From Myxococcales bacterium (lineage in GTDB: Bacteria > Desulfobacterota_B > Binatia > UBA1149 > SPBQ01): a stretch of 11,120 nt of DNA. The notes beneath the pieces are model-generated. The model searched no databases and was not told the origin of the DNA. It saw nothing but the letters and a program-made list of their open reading frames with translations. The position numbers and the translations under genes are program-made. Positions 1 through 7,955 of this stretch are shown one piece after another. Within the stretch, counting starts at the first letter, position 1, and each line of letters opens with the position of its first letter. The stretch spans positions 1 through 11,120 of the forward strand of contig SPBQ01000032.1 of assembly GCA_004525875.1 (NCBI GenBank). The letters are read 5' to 3'.

Positions 1-577
1 CGATGAACGGCGGCGTCGCGCCGTCCGGAACCTTGAACACCGAGCCGAGCCCGCCACCGATCGAGTCGGTGACATAGACCGCTCCCGACGCGTCGACGGC
101 CACCGATGCAGCCGAGGGAATCGACCCGCCCGGCAGCAGCGCGAGCCCCGCGGCCGACAGGCCGCTGGCCGATGAGACGGCGGGCACGGCGAAGACCGTG
201 TCGCCGGTGATCGCGCCCGCCGCCTCCAGTGCGTTGTCCGTTACGTAGAGCGTGTCGGAGAGCGCATCGTAAGCGCAGTCGGAGATCGAGTTCAGCCCGG
301 ATACGACGACCTCTTCTCCACCGGACGGCGTCAACCGGACGATCGACTGCCCCTGGCCCGTGAAACCAGGACCGACTCCCACGAACGACACGCCGGGCCC
401 GAAGGCGACGCAGCTCTGCGTCGTGTCGGCGAGAACCATGCTCGAGAAGATGTATCCAGGCGCGGGCGTCACCTGCGCGGAAGCCGGACGAGAATCGAAT
501 GCGAAAAGCTGGACTGTCAGCAGAATCGGAACGACAGCAACCACGGCGGCTGCCGTCCGTGTGGACGGAACCTTCAT
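1..577 (-). CDS. Secreted NHL-type beta-propeller protein (N-terminal part, runs off the window)
   Basis: Only the first 192 codons are visible; the reading frame stays open to base 1, so the gene continues outside. ATG at 577 is preceded by a strong GGAGG (588-584) six bases upstream, which fixes the start. Residues 1-34 form a Sec signal peptide (hydrophobic stretch 9-27, cleavage likely after ASA-34). The mature part is rich in Gly, Ser, Val and Ala and has two blade-like repeats of the form 'hydrophobic-x-D-x-x-x-x-x-hYVTD', with YVTD at 111-114 and 168-171, typical of NHL/SMP-30-like propellers. It should therefore be a periplasmic or extracellular binding or lyase-like propeller; the ligand is unknown. 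It lies directly under a cobalamin riboswitch, so expression is expected to fall when B12 is plentiful. The fold is fairly clear, the function is not. Confidence 0.75.
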   Translation of the reverse strand, partial: MKVPSTRTAAAVVAVVPILLTVQLFAFDSRPASAQVTPAPGYIFSSMVLADTTQSCVAFGPGVSFVGVGPGFTGQGQSIVRLTPSGGEEVVVSGLNSISDCAYDALSDTLYVTDNALEAAGAITGDTVFAVPAVSSASGLSAAGLALLPGGSIPSAASVAVDASGAVYVTDSIGGGLGSVFKVPDGATPPFI

Positions 578-583
578 CGGACA

Positions 584-608
584 CCTCCTTCCCGGCCCGC
601 GCCGGGAA
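584..608 (-). promoter_or_regulatory. Hairpin abutting the Shine-Dalgarno: probable riboswitch expression platform
   Basis: A perfect 8-bp stem (arms TTCCCGGC and GCCGGGAA, loop GCGG; 589-608) ends at the base next to GGAGG (588-584), so the two As of AAGGAGG lie inside the stem. A second short hairpin (CCTCC-TCG-GGAGG) lies just upstream; its CCTCC (633-629) could also pair with the ribosome site. There is no U-run, so control of translation is more likely than termination. The pairing is seen in the sequence; the switching role is inferred. Confidence 0.5.
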
Positions 609-690
609 TCGGCAAAGGCGCCTCCCGAGGAGGAAAGAGGGCGAGCGGAAACCGACAGCGGCCTTCTCTCCCTCGAGAGGCGCGACCCAC

Positions 691-880
691 GTTGCGAGCC
701 GCCTCGGTATCCTGACTCGGGTATCGTCCTAGTGACCGCGCCTTCCCGGACGAGCGACAGGCGCTCCGGTGTCCAGTGGCTAACTGCGGCCCTCGTCCCC
801 CCTCACAGTTGCGGGGCAGTAGAGGATTCGCACCTCTTTCCCGAACGGAACGACTCGGCGTCCCGACGGCTCGCGGCAAC
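691..880 (-). promoter_or_regulatory. Cobalamin (B12/AdoCbl) riboswitch
   Basis: Read on the minus strand, this 190-nt stretch carries the conserved blocks of the cobalamin riboswitch in the right order. They are GGGAA followed by AGGTGCGAATCCTCT; CTGCCCCGCAACTGTGAGG (819-801); GCCACTGG (780-773); GGGAAGG (747-741); and the B12 box AGTCAGGATACC (718-707). The ends pair as the closing P1 stem: GTTGC and GAGCC at the 5' side with GGCTC and GCAAC at the 3' side (691-700). The downstream gene starts 113 bases further on. The element begins 47 bases after the stop of the upstream membrane-protein gene, so it could act on a transcript of its own or on readthrough. In this class, B12 binding normally lowers expression of the downstream gene. 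Confidence 0.93.
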
Positions 881-927
881 TGTTACGGAGACAGAGCGGG
901 GCTGTCAAACCGCGGCACGGGCCCCTT

Positions 928-1383
928 TCAGGGAAGACCGCCCTTGCGGTTGAGTTGACTGCGGGCGATCCGGCACCGGCGCGGAGGACGCGCTCCGAAC
1001 ACACCGCCGACCAGAGCGGCCGGCATTGCGGCGACGACGCCCGCAACCGAAGCCCACGCGACCAGGCCGCCGGTCGAGACCGGTGTGCTGACGACGGTAG
1101 CGGCCAGGCCGACGATACCGGCGTGGACGAGCGGAAGCTTGTCGGCGATGCGTGCGGCACGAAAGCCGCCGCAGATCGCGAACAGGAGACCTCCGATCAG
1201 GCTCAAAACGATGTACGGATCGTCGCTCATCGTACGATCGAGGGCGGCACGCACCATGGGGATCGATCCCACTTCGAGCCCGCCGAGCACGCCCACCAGG
1301 AGAGTGGCGACGATACCGAAAGAGAACGTACCGAGTATGTCGGTCACGACACCGACCGTCACCGCCTTGACACTGTTGAACAT
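928..1383 (-). CDS. Small integral membrane protein, about four transmembrane helices, function unknown
   Basis: This 151-residue protein is almost wholly hydrophobic. Helices are likely at about 8-34, 56-76, 85-105 and 107-130, joined by short loops such as one with Arg-Ala-Ala-Leu-Asp-Arg (about 45-50) and one with Arg-Ala-Ala-Arg-Ile-Ala-Asp-Lys. Gly/Ala small-residue patterns inside the helices suggest tight packing. The last 20 residues are a basic, probably cytoplasmic tail. The ATG at 1383 has only a weak purine-rich site (AGGG) upstream. The gene is divergent from the ThDP-enzyme gene and lies upstream of the riboswitch. I do not recognise a characterised family; it looks like small conserved membrane proteins of unknown role. 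The helix pattern and sound amino-acid composition make it a real gene. Confidence 0.7.
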   Translation of the reverse strand: MFNSVKAVTVGVVTDILGTFSFGIVATLLVGVLGGLEVGSIPMVRAALDRTMSDDPYIVLSLIGGLLFAICGGFRAARIADKLPLVHAGIVGLAATVVSTPVSTGGLVAWASVAGVVAAMPAALVGGVFGARPPRRCRIARSQLNRKGGLP

Positions 1384-1417
1384 ACGTAGGCCCTGGTCTC
1401 GCGCTCAAAACCGACAA

Positions 1418-1426
1418 TTCATTCTA
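1418..1426 (-). promoter_or_regulatory. Candidate -10 promoter element (TAGAATGAA) for the membrane-protein gene
   Basis: TAGAAT (1426-1421) matches the sigma70 -10 consensus at five of six positions and lies 37 bases upstream of the ATG at 1383. No convincing -35 sits 16-18 bases further upstream. The same nonamer TAGAATGAA occurs at a similar distance before the minus-strand gene starting at 9489. In the same spacer, on the plus strand, only a TATATA (1508-1513) suggests a promoter for the lyase gene, without a matching -35. Confidence 0.35.
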
Positions 1427-1590
1427 GCGGCGCCGAAGAGCAGAGATTGCGTTTTCGCCGTCACTGCGCGCCCACGATCTCGGATTTTCCCTTGCACGGC
1501 GCACGCATATATAGGCTTCTACGTGGTCCGAACGCCGCGCGCGCTGGCCGCCCGGTGCCAGCCGTGCCACGGCATTCCACGGAAGGTTCC

Positions 1591-3222
1591 ATGCATGCAG
1601 GAAAATTAGCCGCGCGAGCGCTGAAGAAGGCCGGAGTCGACTGCGTATTCACGCTGTCCGGCGGACACATCATGCCGATCTACGACGGTTGCCTCGACGA
1701 GGGCATCCGCATCGTCGACGTGCGCCACGAGCAAGCCGCCGTCCACGCGGCCGACGCATGGGCACGACTGCACCCGGGCACGGTCGGCTGCGCCATCGTG
1801 ACCGCTGGTCCGGGCGCTACCGATGGCGTGACGGGGATCGCCAACGCCTGGCGGGCGAACTCTCCCTGCCTCGTGATCGGCGGCCAGGGCCCGCTGGTCA
1901 ACCTGCGCAGAGGGTCGCTCCAGGAAATGGACCACATCAGCGTGATGCGGCCGATCACGAAATGGGCTGAGGCCTGTTACGCGCCCGACCGCGTCGGCGA
2001 GTACATCGAGGAAGCCATTCGTCACTCGCTGGCAGGCAACCCGGGGCCTTCCTATCTCGAGATCCCGATGGACGTTCTGTTCGGCGAAATCGACCTCGAG
2101 ACGGCCAAGTGCCCGGCACCGCAGAACTCCTCCACCTACCGGCCCGACCGCGAGTACGTGAGAAAGGCCGCCGAGATGATCGCCGCGGCCGAGCTGCCGA
2201 TGGTCATGGCCGGCACCGGCGTGAAGTGGTCGAACGGCGCTGCGGCCCTCAACCGTTTCCTCGAGACGGCGAAGATCCCGTGCTTCTGCAACGGCATGGG
2301 GCGCGGCACCGTTCCGCACGACTCTCCCTATTTTTTCAACCGCACCCGGCGCGAGTACCTCGAGAAGACCGACTGCGTGATTCTCGCCGGCTCCCTGCTC
2401 GATTTCCGCATGCGCTTCGGTGATTCGATCCCGGCCGGCGCAAAGATCATCCACATGGATCTCGATGCGACGCTGATCGGCAATAACCGTCGCGCGGACA
2501 TCGGACTGGTCGGCAACATCGGCCAGACCTTCGAGACCCTGCTCGAGGTGATGGAGGAGGAAAAAATCTCTCTCGACTTCTCCGCCGCAGTCGAGCAGTA
2601 CCGCGCCAAAGAGGAGGAGCAGGCCGAGAAGCTCGCCTCCAAGCTCAACTCCGACGAGGTCCCGATCGACCCGCAGCGCCTGTGCCGCGAGATCGCCGAC
2701 TTCGTCGATGACGACATGATCCTCATCGGCGACGGCGGCGACATCGTCGCAAAGGCCGCCAAGGTCGTTCCGGTGCCGCGAAACGGCCTCTGGATGGACC
2801 CCGGACCGCTGGGCACGCTCGGCGTCGGCATGCCCTTTGCGCTGGCGGCGCAGATCGCGCACCCCGACAAGCGTGTCCTGATCATCTACGGCGACGGCAG
2901 CTTCGGACTCACCGGCTTCGAGTACGACACCGCCGTGCGCTTCGGCCTTCCGATCGTCGGCATCATCGGCAACGACGCCGCGTGGGGTCAGATGATGCGC
3001 CCGCAGATCAACATCTTCGGGGAGGACCGCATGGTCGCCACCGAGTTGCGGCCCACGCGCTACGACAAGGTCGTGGAAGCGCTCGGCGGCCACGGCGAGT
3101 ACGTGACGGAGCCGGAAGAAATTCGCCCGGCGCTCGAGCGCGCCTTCGCCAGCGGCAAGCCCGCCTGCGTCAACGTGATGATTCGCCAGGATCGCGAGTT
3201 CGCGGGCGGCGTCTACGTGTAA
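1591..3222 (+). CDS. Thiamine-diphosphate lyase, acetolactate synthase / 2-hydroxyacyl-CoA lyase-like
   Basis: The 543-residue protein has the three-domain layout of the ThDP decarboxylase superfamily: PYR domain (about 1-165), central domain (about 185-330) and PP domain (about 375-525). Visible key sites are the cofactor-activating Glu47 in RHEQAAVHAADA, the TAGPGATDG loop (71-79), and the Mg/diphosphate motif GDG (434-436) with Asn461 26 residues after Asp435. The N-terminal LSGGHIMP motif (22-29) resembles ILVBL/HACL enzymes more than classical IlvB, so cleavage of 2-hydroxyacyl-CoA to formyl-CoA and an aldehyde, or a related carboligation, is a fair guess. No small regulatory IlvN subunit follows. 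ATG 1591 is chosen because GGAAGG (1581-1586) sits four bases upstream and homology begins there; the frame stays open up to 1447 but the extra residues look non-coding. Next gene is 37 bases away, so an operon is likely. Confidence 0.85.
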   Translation: MHAGKLAARALKKAGVDCVFTLSGGHIMPIYDGCLDEGIRIVDVRHEQAAVHAADAWARLHPGTVGCAIVTAGPGATDGVTGIANAWRANSPCLVIGGQGPLVNLRRGSLQEMDHISVMRPITKWAEACYAPDRVGEYIEEAIRHSLAGNPGPSYLEIPMDVLFGEIDLETAKCPAPQNSSTYRPDREYVRKAAEMIAAAELPMVMAGTGVKWSNGAAALNRFLETAKIPCFCNGMGRGTVPHDSPYFFNRTRREYLEKTDCVILAGSLLDFRMRFGDSIPAGAKIIHMDLDATLIGNNRRADIGLVGNIGQTFETLLEVMEEEKISLDFSAAVEQYRAKEEEQAEKLASKLNSDEVPIDPQRLCREIADFVDDDMILIGDGGDIVAKAAKVVPVPRNGLWMDPGPLGTLGVGMPFALAAQIAHPDKRVLIIYGDGSFGLTGFEYDTAVRFGLPIVGIIGNDAAWGQMMRPQINIFGEDRMVATELRPTRYDKVVEALGGHGEYVTEPEEIRPALERAFASGKPACVNVMIRQDREFAGGVYV

Positions 3223-3259
3223 CACAGAACCTCACCGCTGCACGAGGAATCCAATCCAG

Positions 3260-4129
3260 ATGACGAACCTTCCGATCGACAGGCTCCGTTCCCTCGGGCG
3301 ACTCAAGCCCCTTTCGGCAGCAACGCACGCCGTACTCAGCGTGCTCACCATGGCGCTCATGATCGCCGCCGTGCCGCAGCCCGAAGCGGCGGCCTCCGAG
3401 GGCGACAAGCCCAGCGGGCTCGAGGTAGCGAAGGACTCCGACAAGGCGCAGCGCTCCGACAGCGAGTACAACGTGATGACGATGACGCTCGAGAACTCAC
3501 GCGGGCAGCAGCGCATCCGTACCATCGAGGGCTACTCGCACGAGCTCAGCGGGGACGAGGAGCACCGCTTTGCGAAGTTCCTCGAGCCGTCCGACGTCAA
3601 GGACACGACGCTGCTCACGTACGACTATCGTGACGAGGACGACGATATCTGGCTCTACCTTCCGGCCCTCAAAAAAGTGAAGCGCATCCTGTCCTCGAAC
3701 AAGACCGACTACTTCATGGGCTCGGACTTCACGTACTGGGACATGGAGAACCTCGACTTCATCAATTGGACGTACGCGCTGACGGGCGAAGAGACGATCG
3801 ACGGCGTCGACTGCTGGATCGTGGAGGCCACCCCGGCCAACGACGAGGAGAAGAAGGAGTCGGGCTACGAGAAAACGGCGAGCTGGATCTCCAAGAAAGA
3901 CCACCTTCCCCGCCGCGTCGACTTCCACGACCTCAAAGGTCGGCACGCCAAGCGGCTCACGACGGCCGACATACGACCGACGTCGGACAGCGACCCGCGG
4001 CCGCGCGCGCACAAGCTGACGATGGAAAACTACGTGACGAAGCACAAGACCGTACTCGTGATGGAGAAGCTCGCGCTCGACGTCGCAGTTGACGAGGAGA
4101 TCTTCAGCCAGAGGAACATGCGGCAGTGA
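3260..4129 (+). CDS. LolA-like periplasmic outer-membrane lipoprotein-sorting family protein
   Basis: This 289-residue protein has a long signal peptide: a basic start with several Arg/Lys, hydrophobic core about 24-38, likely cleavage after AAA-45. The mature part matches the TP_0789/LolA-like fold annotated as 'outer membrane lipoprotein-sorting protein'. Marks are a run around DDDIWLYLPALKKVKRI (128-143) and GSDFTYWDM (154-162), then paired beta strands ending in IFSQRNMRQ. Such half-barrel proteins bind a lipid or acyl chain in the periplasm and are often encoded beside RND exporters. GAGGAA (3244-3249) lies ten bases before the ATG. Its stop overlaps the start of the next gene (GTGA), so translation is probably coupled. 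It is likely the periplasmic carrier for the system encoded by the next two genes. Cargo is unknown. Confidence 0.82.
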   Translation: MTNLPIDRLRSLGRLKPLSAATHAVLSVLTMALMIAAVPQPEAAASEGDKPSGLEVAKDSDKAQRSDSEYNVMTMTLENSRGQQRIRTIEGYSHELSGDEEHRFAKFLEPSDVKDTTLLTYDYRDEDDDIWLYLPALKKVKRILSSNKTDYFMGSDFTYWDMENLDFINWTYALTGEETIDGVDCWIVEATPANDEEKKESGYEKTASWISKKDHLPRRVDFHDLKGRHAKRLTTADIRPTSDSDPRPRAHKLTMENYVTKHKTVLVMEKLALDVAVDEEIFSQRNMRQ

Positions 4130-5487
4130 ATCGCCCGAGCGCCCGCCTCGTGGCGCCTCGGACGTTGCTTCTCGCCGGACTCGCCGCCGTGTGGATGGCG
4201 ACGCACCCCTTCCCCGCCGTTGCCGGCGACCTGTCGGGCTACATCAACGTCGGCGTCGCGGTTCGCACCGGCCAGGGCGACGTCATCTTCAACCGCCAGC
4301 TCGTGAACGGCAAGTTCAGCCACGAAGCGAACAAGATGCTGAGCTTCCGGCTGGAGACCGACTTCTATCACGACCGGCCTTACTACCGCGACGGCAGCCG
4401 CTTCAAGGCGCGGGTCCGCGAGGGCTACGCCAAGCTCCGTTTCAAGAATGCGGACCTCAAGCTCGGCCGTGCCCAGATCACCTGGGGTGACATCGACGGC
4501 TTCATCGTCGCCGACCAGGTCTCGCCCTTCGACCTCGAGAACTTCATCGTCCCGCCCTTCGACGAGATCCGCCTGGGCGTCGACGGGGCCTTCTTCGACT
4601 ATTACTTCACCCACGCCTACGCCCTGCAGCTGCTCTGGATCGCGAACTACTCGCCTCCGGACCTGCCCCCGGACGGCTCACCATTCGACCCGTTCGAGAT
4701 CGATCGAATCAGTGATGCACTGCCCGGCCCGTTCCAGATCGTCCGCAAGGGCCAGGAGACGCCGCCGAACACGTTCCACAACTCGCAGGCGGGCATCCGT
4801 CTCACCGGCACGACGAAGACCGCCGACTGGCAGCTCGGCTATCTGTACGCCTACGACCACGTTCCGTTCTTCGACTTCACGCCCGATCCGAACAATCCGC
4901 TGGCCATCGACGCGACGCCGAAACACGGCCGCTACCACCTGATGATGGGGAACGTCGTGTTCCCCTTCCGTGACGTCCTGATCCGCCTCGAGACGGCTTA
5001 CAACAAGGATCGTACGATGAACGTGGTGCCGGACACCCTCCCCGCCCCCGGCGCCTTCCCGGACTTCACGGTTCGGCAAGATCAGTGGGTAACAGCGGGG
5101 GTGGTGGACCTGAAGCCGAACATCTCCTGGTGGCAGAACGCCGACGTGTCGCTGCAGATGATCTACGACCACATCATGGATCCCACTCCCGGCCTCGCGC
5201 GCGCCGACTATTCGCTGTACTTCAGCGCGCGGCTGTCGGCCGCCTATCGAAACGACACCATCAAACCAAAGCTGTTCACGATCGCCAACACGCGCGGCGC
5301 CGACATGTGGCTGCAGGCCCTGGTCGACTGGGAACCGATCGACCGCTGGCGGTTCTCGCTCGAGTACGACTTCTTCGACGGTCGGCCCTATCTCGGCTTC
5401 GTCCCCGGTGAGGGCGACAGCGGCGGAATCTACGGACAGTTCGACAAGAACGACCTGGTCGCCATCAGCGTACGCTACAGCTTCTGA
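4126..5487 (+). CDS. DUF1302-like outer-membrane beta-barrel protein
   Basis: Translation starts at GTG 4126, overlapping the previous stop by four bases (GTGA); GAGGAA lies about 12 bases upstream. The 453-residue product has a signal peptide cleaved after AVA-33. The mature chain alternates polar and aromatic residues as in porin-type barrels and ends in Arg-Tyr-Ser-Phe, the C-terminal Phe signal for BAM-dependent assembly. The segment LGRAQITWGDIDGFIVAD (113-130), followed by a Pro-Phe-Asp-Leu turn, resembles the conserved core of DUF1302 proteins. These proteins are usually found with LolA-like (DUF1329-type) proteins and RND exporters, as here. It is likely the outer-membrane channel or acceptor of a lipid or hydrophobic-compound pathway. 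The barrel call is strong, the substrate is not known. Confidence 0.8.
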   Translation: MNRPSARLVAPRTLLLAGLAAVWMATHPFPAVAGDLSGYINVGVAVRTGQGDVIFNRQLVNGKFSHEANKMLSFRLETDFYHDRPYYRDGSRFKARVREGYAKLRFKNADLKLGRAQITWGDIDGFIVADQVSPFDLENFIVPPFDEIRLGVDGAFFDYYFTHAYALQLLWIANYSPPDLPPDGSPFDPFEIDRISDALPGPFQIVRKGQETPPNTFHNSQAGIRLTGTTKTADWQLGYLYAYDHVPFFDFTPDPNNPLAIDATPKHGRYHLMMGNVVFPFRDVLIRLETAYNKDRTMNVVPDTLPAPGAFPDFTVRQDQWVTAGVVDLKPNISWWQNADVSLQMIYDHIMDPTPGLARADYSLYFSARLSAAYRNDTIKPKLFTIANTRGADMWLQALVDWEPIDRWRFSLEYDFFDGRPYLGFVPGEGDSGGIYGQFDKNDLVAISVRYSF

Positions 5488-5541
5488 GCGACCAGGCGGC
5501 TAACGAAGAACGACCAGCGCACGACGACTGACACCAGAGAA

Positions 5542-7914
5542 ATGTACGCTCGCTATCTAGATCTCCTACTACGCCACCCGATCCTCGCGATCCTCGCGAC
5601 CGTGACGATCACCGTCCTGCTCGGCGCGCAGATCCCACGCATCGAGGTCGACCCGGAGATGGACGCCTTGATCCCGCCGGGCAGCGACGCGCGCGGCAAC
5701 CTCGACGAGCTCGAGGAGATCTTCGGGCACTCCTTCCTCACGCGCATCATCATCACGCGCGATGACCATCCCGACGGCATCTACAACCCGGACACGCTCG
5801 CACTGCTGGCCGAGATCACCGCGTGGATCGAGCAGCGGCCCGAGTTCGAGACGCTGCGCAGCTCCGACCTGCGCTCGCTGACGACGGTCAAGAACATCAC
5901 CGGCGACGACGCCGGCATGGTCGTGCAGCCCTTCATGGAGCAACCGCCCGAGACCCGCGACGGTGCCGCACGCCTTCGGCGCGACCTCGAGGACAACGGC
6001 ATGTACGTCGGGGTTCTGGTGGCGGCCGACGGCAGCGCGGCCAGCATCATGGTCCGCGAATCGGACCTCGGGCGCGCGAAGCGTGCCGAGATCTACCGCA
6101 CCATCAACGACTATCTCGACGGCCTGCGCGCCGCGGGTCATCCCGAGCGGTTCCACGTTTCCGGACGCACGATCGTCGAGGGCCTGTTCGGTCTGTACCT
6201 CTCGCAGGAAGCACGCCGCATGATGCCGTTCGTGGTGGCCCTGCTCGGCGCGGTCCTCTTCCTCTCGTTCCGCACCGTGCGCGGCGTGCTCATCCCGGTC
6301 TCGGTCCTCGCCTGCACCGAGGCCTGGATGCTCGGCTTCCTCGGGCTCATCGGCTGGCACTACTACTCGATCACCTCCATCCTCCCGGTGCTCCTCACCG
6401 CCATCGCCATCGCCGACTCGATCCACCTGCTGGCCCGCTACTACGAAGCGCAAACCAAGGCCCCGGCGGCGAGTCGCACCGAGATCGTGCGTCTCACGAT
6501 GCACGAGATGGGTCCGCCCGTGCTGATGACGACGGTGACGACGGCCGTCGGCTTCCTGTCGATGGCCACGTCGCCGGTGCTGCCCCTGGCCCAGTTCGGC
6601 ATCGCGATGGCCGTCGGCATCGTGGCGGCGTTCGTCCTCACGCTCGTCCTCATCCCCGCGGTCCTCGTGCTGCTGCCGCTCGACGGCCCTCGGCGGCCGT
6701 CCGGCTCGCACGGCGGCAACAGCTTGCTCGAACAGTTACTGGTCCCGCCGGCACTGTTCGCCGACCGCCGGCCGTATGTCATCCTCGGCGCCTTCGGTCT
6801 GCTCGCGGCCATCGCTTGCGTCGGGCTGACGGGGCTGTCGACCGACACCTCGCAGATCAAGCAGTTCAAGCCGGGGCACCATCTGCGCGAGGCCGACAGG
6901 ATCGACAACGAGCGCTTCGCCGGAGCCACCATCCTCGACATCATGATCGACGGCCTCGACACCGATGCCATGAAGAACCCCGAGATGCTGGCGCGGATCG
7001 ACCGGCTCCAGAGCGAGATGGAGGAGCTCGACGTGGTCGGCGACACGTTCTCCATCGTCGAGCTCGTCAAGCGGATGAACCGCGTGATGAACGAGGATCG
7101 CCCGGAGGCCGACGCCGTACCGACCTCCCGCGAGCTCATCGCGCAGTACCTGCTGCTCTACGCGATCTCCGGCGACCCCGGCGACTTCGACGACCTCGTC
7201 GACTACGACTACCGCTACGCCCACGTATTCGTGTTCGTGAGCGACTCCGGAACGCGCGCCTCGAGCCGCGTCGTCGCGCGCGCGCGTGAGCTCGCCCAGG
7301 AACTCTTCCCACCGACCGACGGCCCCCAGGCGGTCGTCAAGCTCGCGGGCAGCAGCTATTCGAACGCGACGCTCGAGGGGTACGTAATCCAGAGCCAGAT
7401 CTCGACCCTGTACGTGTGCATGCCGAGCATCTTCCTGCTGTCGCTGCTGATGTTTCGGCGCCTTGCCCTGGCGGCACTCACCATCACGCCGGTAGCGCTG
7501 TCGATCGCGGTGATCTACGGCGCGATGGGCTTCAGCAGACTGCCCACCGATATCGCGACCGTGATGCTCGGTGCCATGTCGCTCGGCACCGGCGTCGACT
7601 TCGCCATCCACTACCTCTACCGCTACACGGCCGCGCGCCGCGCCGGCGCCGACACGGCGACCGCCGCCGCGATCACCGCTCGCACCGCCGGCCGCGCACT
7701 CTTCTACAACGCGCTCGTCCTCATCGGCGGATTCGCCACGCTGCTGGCCGCGCGGTTCTACCCCCAGATGAAGCTCGGCGCACTGGTCTCGACAACCATG
7801 CTGCTCTGCTACATCTCGACCATGCTGCTGTTCCCCGCCGGCCTGCGCCTCACCGACCGCGGCCGCGCTCGCTTGGCGCGCTCACCGTTGCGGGACGCCG
7901 CCTCCGGCGGTTAG
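5542..7914 (+). CDS. RND superfamily exporter (MMPL/COG1033 type)
   Basis: The 790-residue protein has the duplicated RND layout. TM1 is at about 13-31, followed by a periplasmic domain to about 225. Next come helices about 229-375, then TM7 at about 412-431, a second periplasmic domain to about 618, and a final block of five helices. Asp292 in the TM4 run AIAIADSIHLL and Asp686 in GTGVDFAIHY occupy the proton-relay positions of the two halves. Length fits COG1033 'predicted exporters', the group with MmpL and hopanoid transporters. There is no tripartite MFP or TolC partner nearby; the LolA-like protein and barrel upstream take that place, so it is probably a lipid or hydrophobic-solute exporter. 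The 54-base gap to the previous gene holds no terminator; only a weak AGAGAA site precedes the ATG. Confidence 0.88.
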   Translation: MYARYLDLLLRHPILAILATVTITVLLGAQIPRIEVDPEMDALIPPGSDARGNLDELEEIFGHSFLTRIIITRDDHPDGIYNPDTLALLAEITAWIEQRPEFETLRSSDLRSLTTVKNITGDDAGMVVQPFMEQPPETRDGAARLRRDLEDNGMYVGVLVAADGSAASIMVRESDLGRAKRAEIYRTINDYLDGLRAAGHPERFHVSGRTIVEGLFGLYLSQEARRMMPFVVALLGAVLFLSFRTVRGVLIPVSVLACTEAWMLGFLGLIGWHYYSITSILPVLLTAIAIADSIHLLARYYEAQTKAPAASRTEIVRLTMHEMGPPVLMTTVTTAVGFLSMATSPVLPLAQFGIAMAVGIVAAFVLTLVLIPAVLVLLPLDGPRRPSGSHGGNSLLEQLLVPPALFADRRPYVILGAFGLLAAIACVGLTGLSTDTSQIKQFKPGHHLREADRIDNERFAGATILDIMIDGLDTDAMKNPEMLARIDRLQSEMEELDVVGDTFSIVELVKRMNRVMNEDRPEADAVPTSRELIAQYLLLYAISGDPGDFDDLVDYDYRYAHVFVFVSDSGTRASSRVVARARELAQELFPPTDGPQAVVKLAGSSYSNATLEGYVIQSQISTLYVCMPSIFLLSLLMFRRLALAALTITPVALSIAVIYGAMGFSRLPTDIATVMLGAMSLGTGVDFAIHYLYRYTAARRAGADTATAAAITARTAGRALFYNALVLIGGFATLLAARFYPQMKLGALVSTTMLLCYISTMLLFPAGLRLTDRGRARLARSPLRDAASGG

Positions 7915-7955
7915 CTCACCGAGCGAGCCAACCCTATGACATCGCATGACGCCGC

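Noticed and set aside
360..953. Plus-strand open frame of 197 codons over the riboswitch
   Set aside because: It lies antisense to the propeller gene start and to the riboswitch; composition is Arg/Pro/Thr-rich and no ribosome site or domain is seen.
1367..1372. TTGACA as a -35 for the lyase gene
   Set aside because: It lies inside the divergent gene, has no -10 at 16-18 bases, and would give a very long leader.
1447..1590. Upstream in-frame extension of the ThDP lyase
   Set aside because: The added 48 residues are Arg/Pro-rich with no family match, and the ribosome site plus the family start fit ATG 1591.
1606..3225. Long open frame (539 codons) antisense to the ThDP-enzyme gene, and a similar one of 488 codons in another frame at 5823-7289
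   Set aside because: They mirror strongly biased third-position GC of real genes, show low-complexity Arg/Asp/Val/His-rich translations and no domain; typical GC-rich shadows.
7898..7910. CCGCC-TCC-GGCGG hairpin at the end of the exporter gene as a terminator
   Set aside because: Only five base pairs, inside the coding end, and no T-run; the 41-base convergent gap holds no better candidate.
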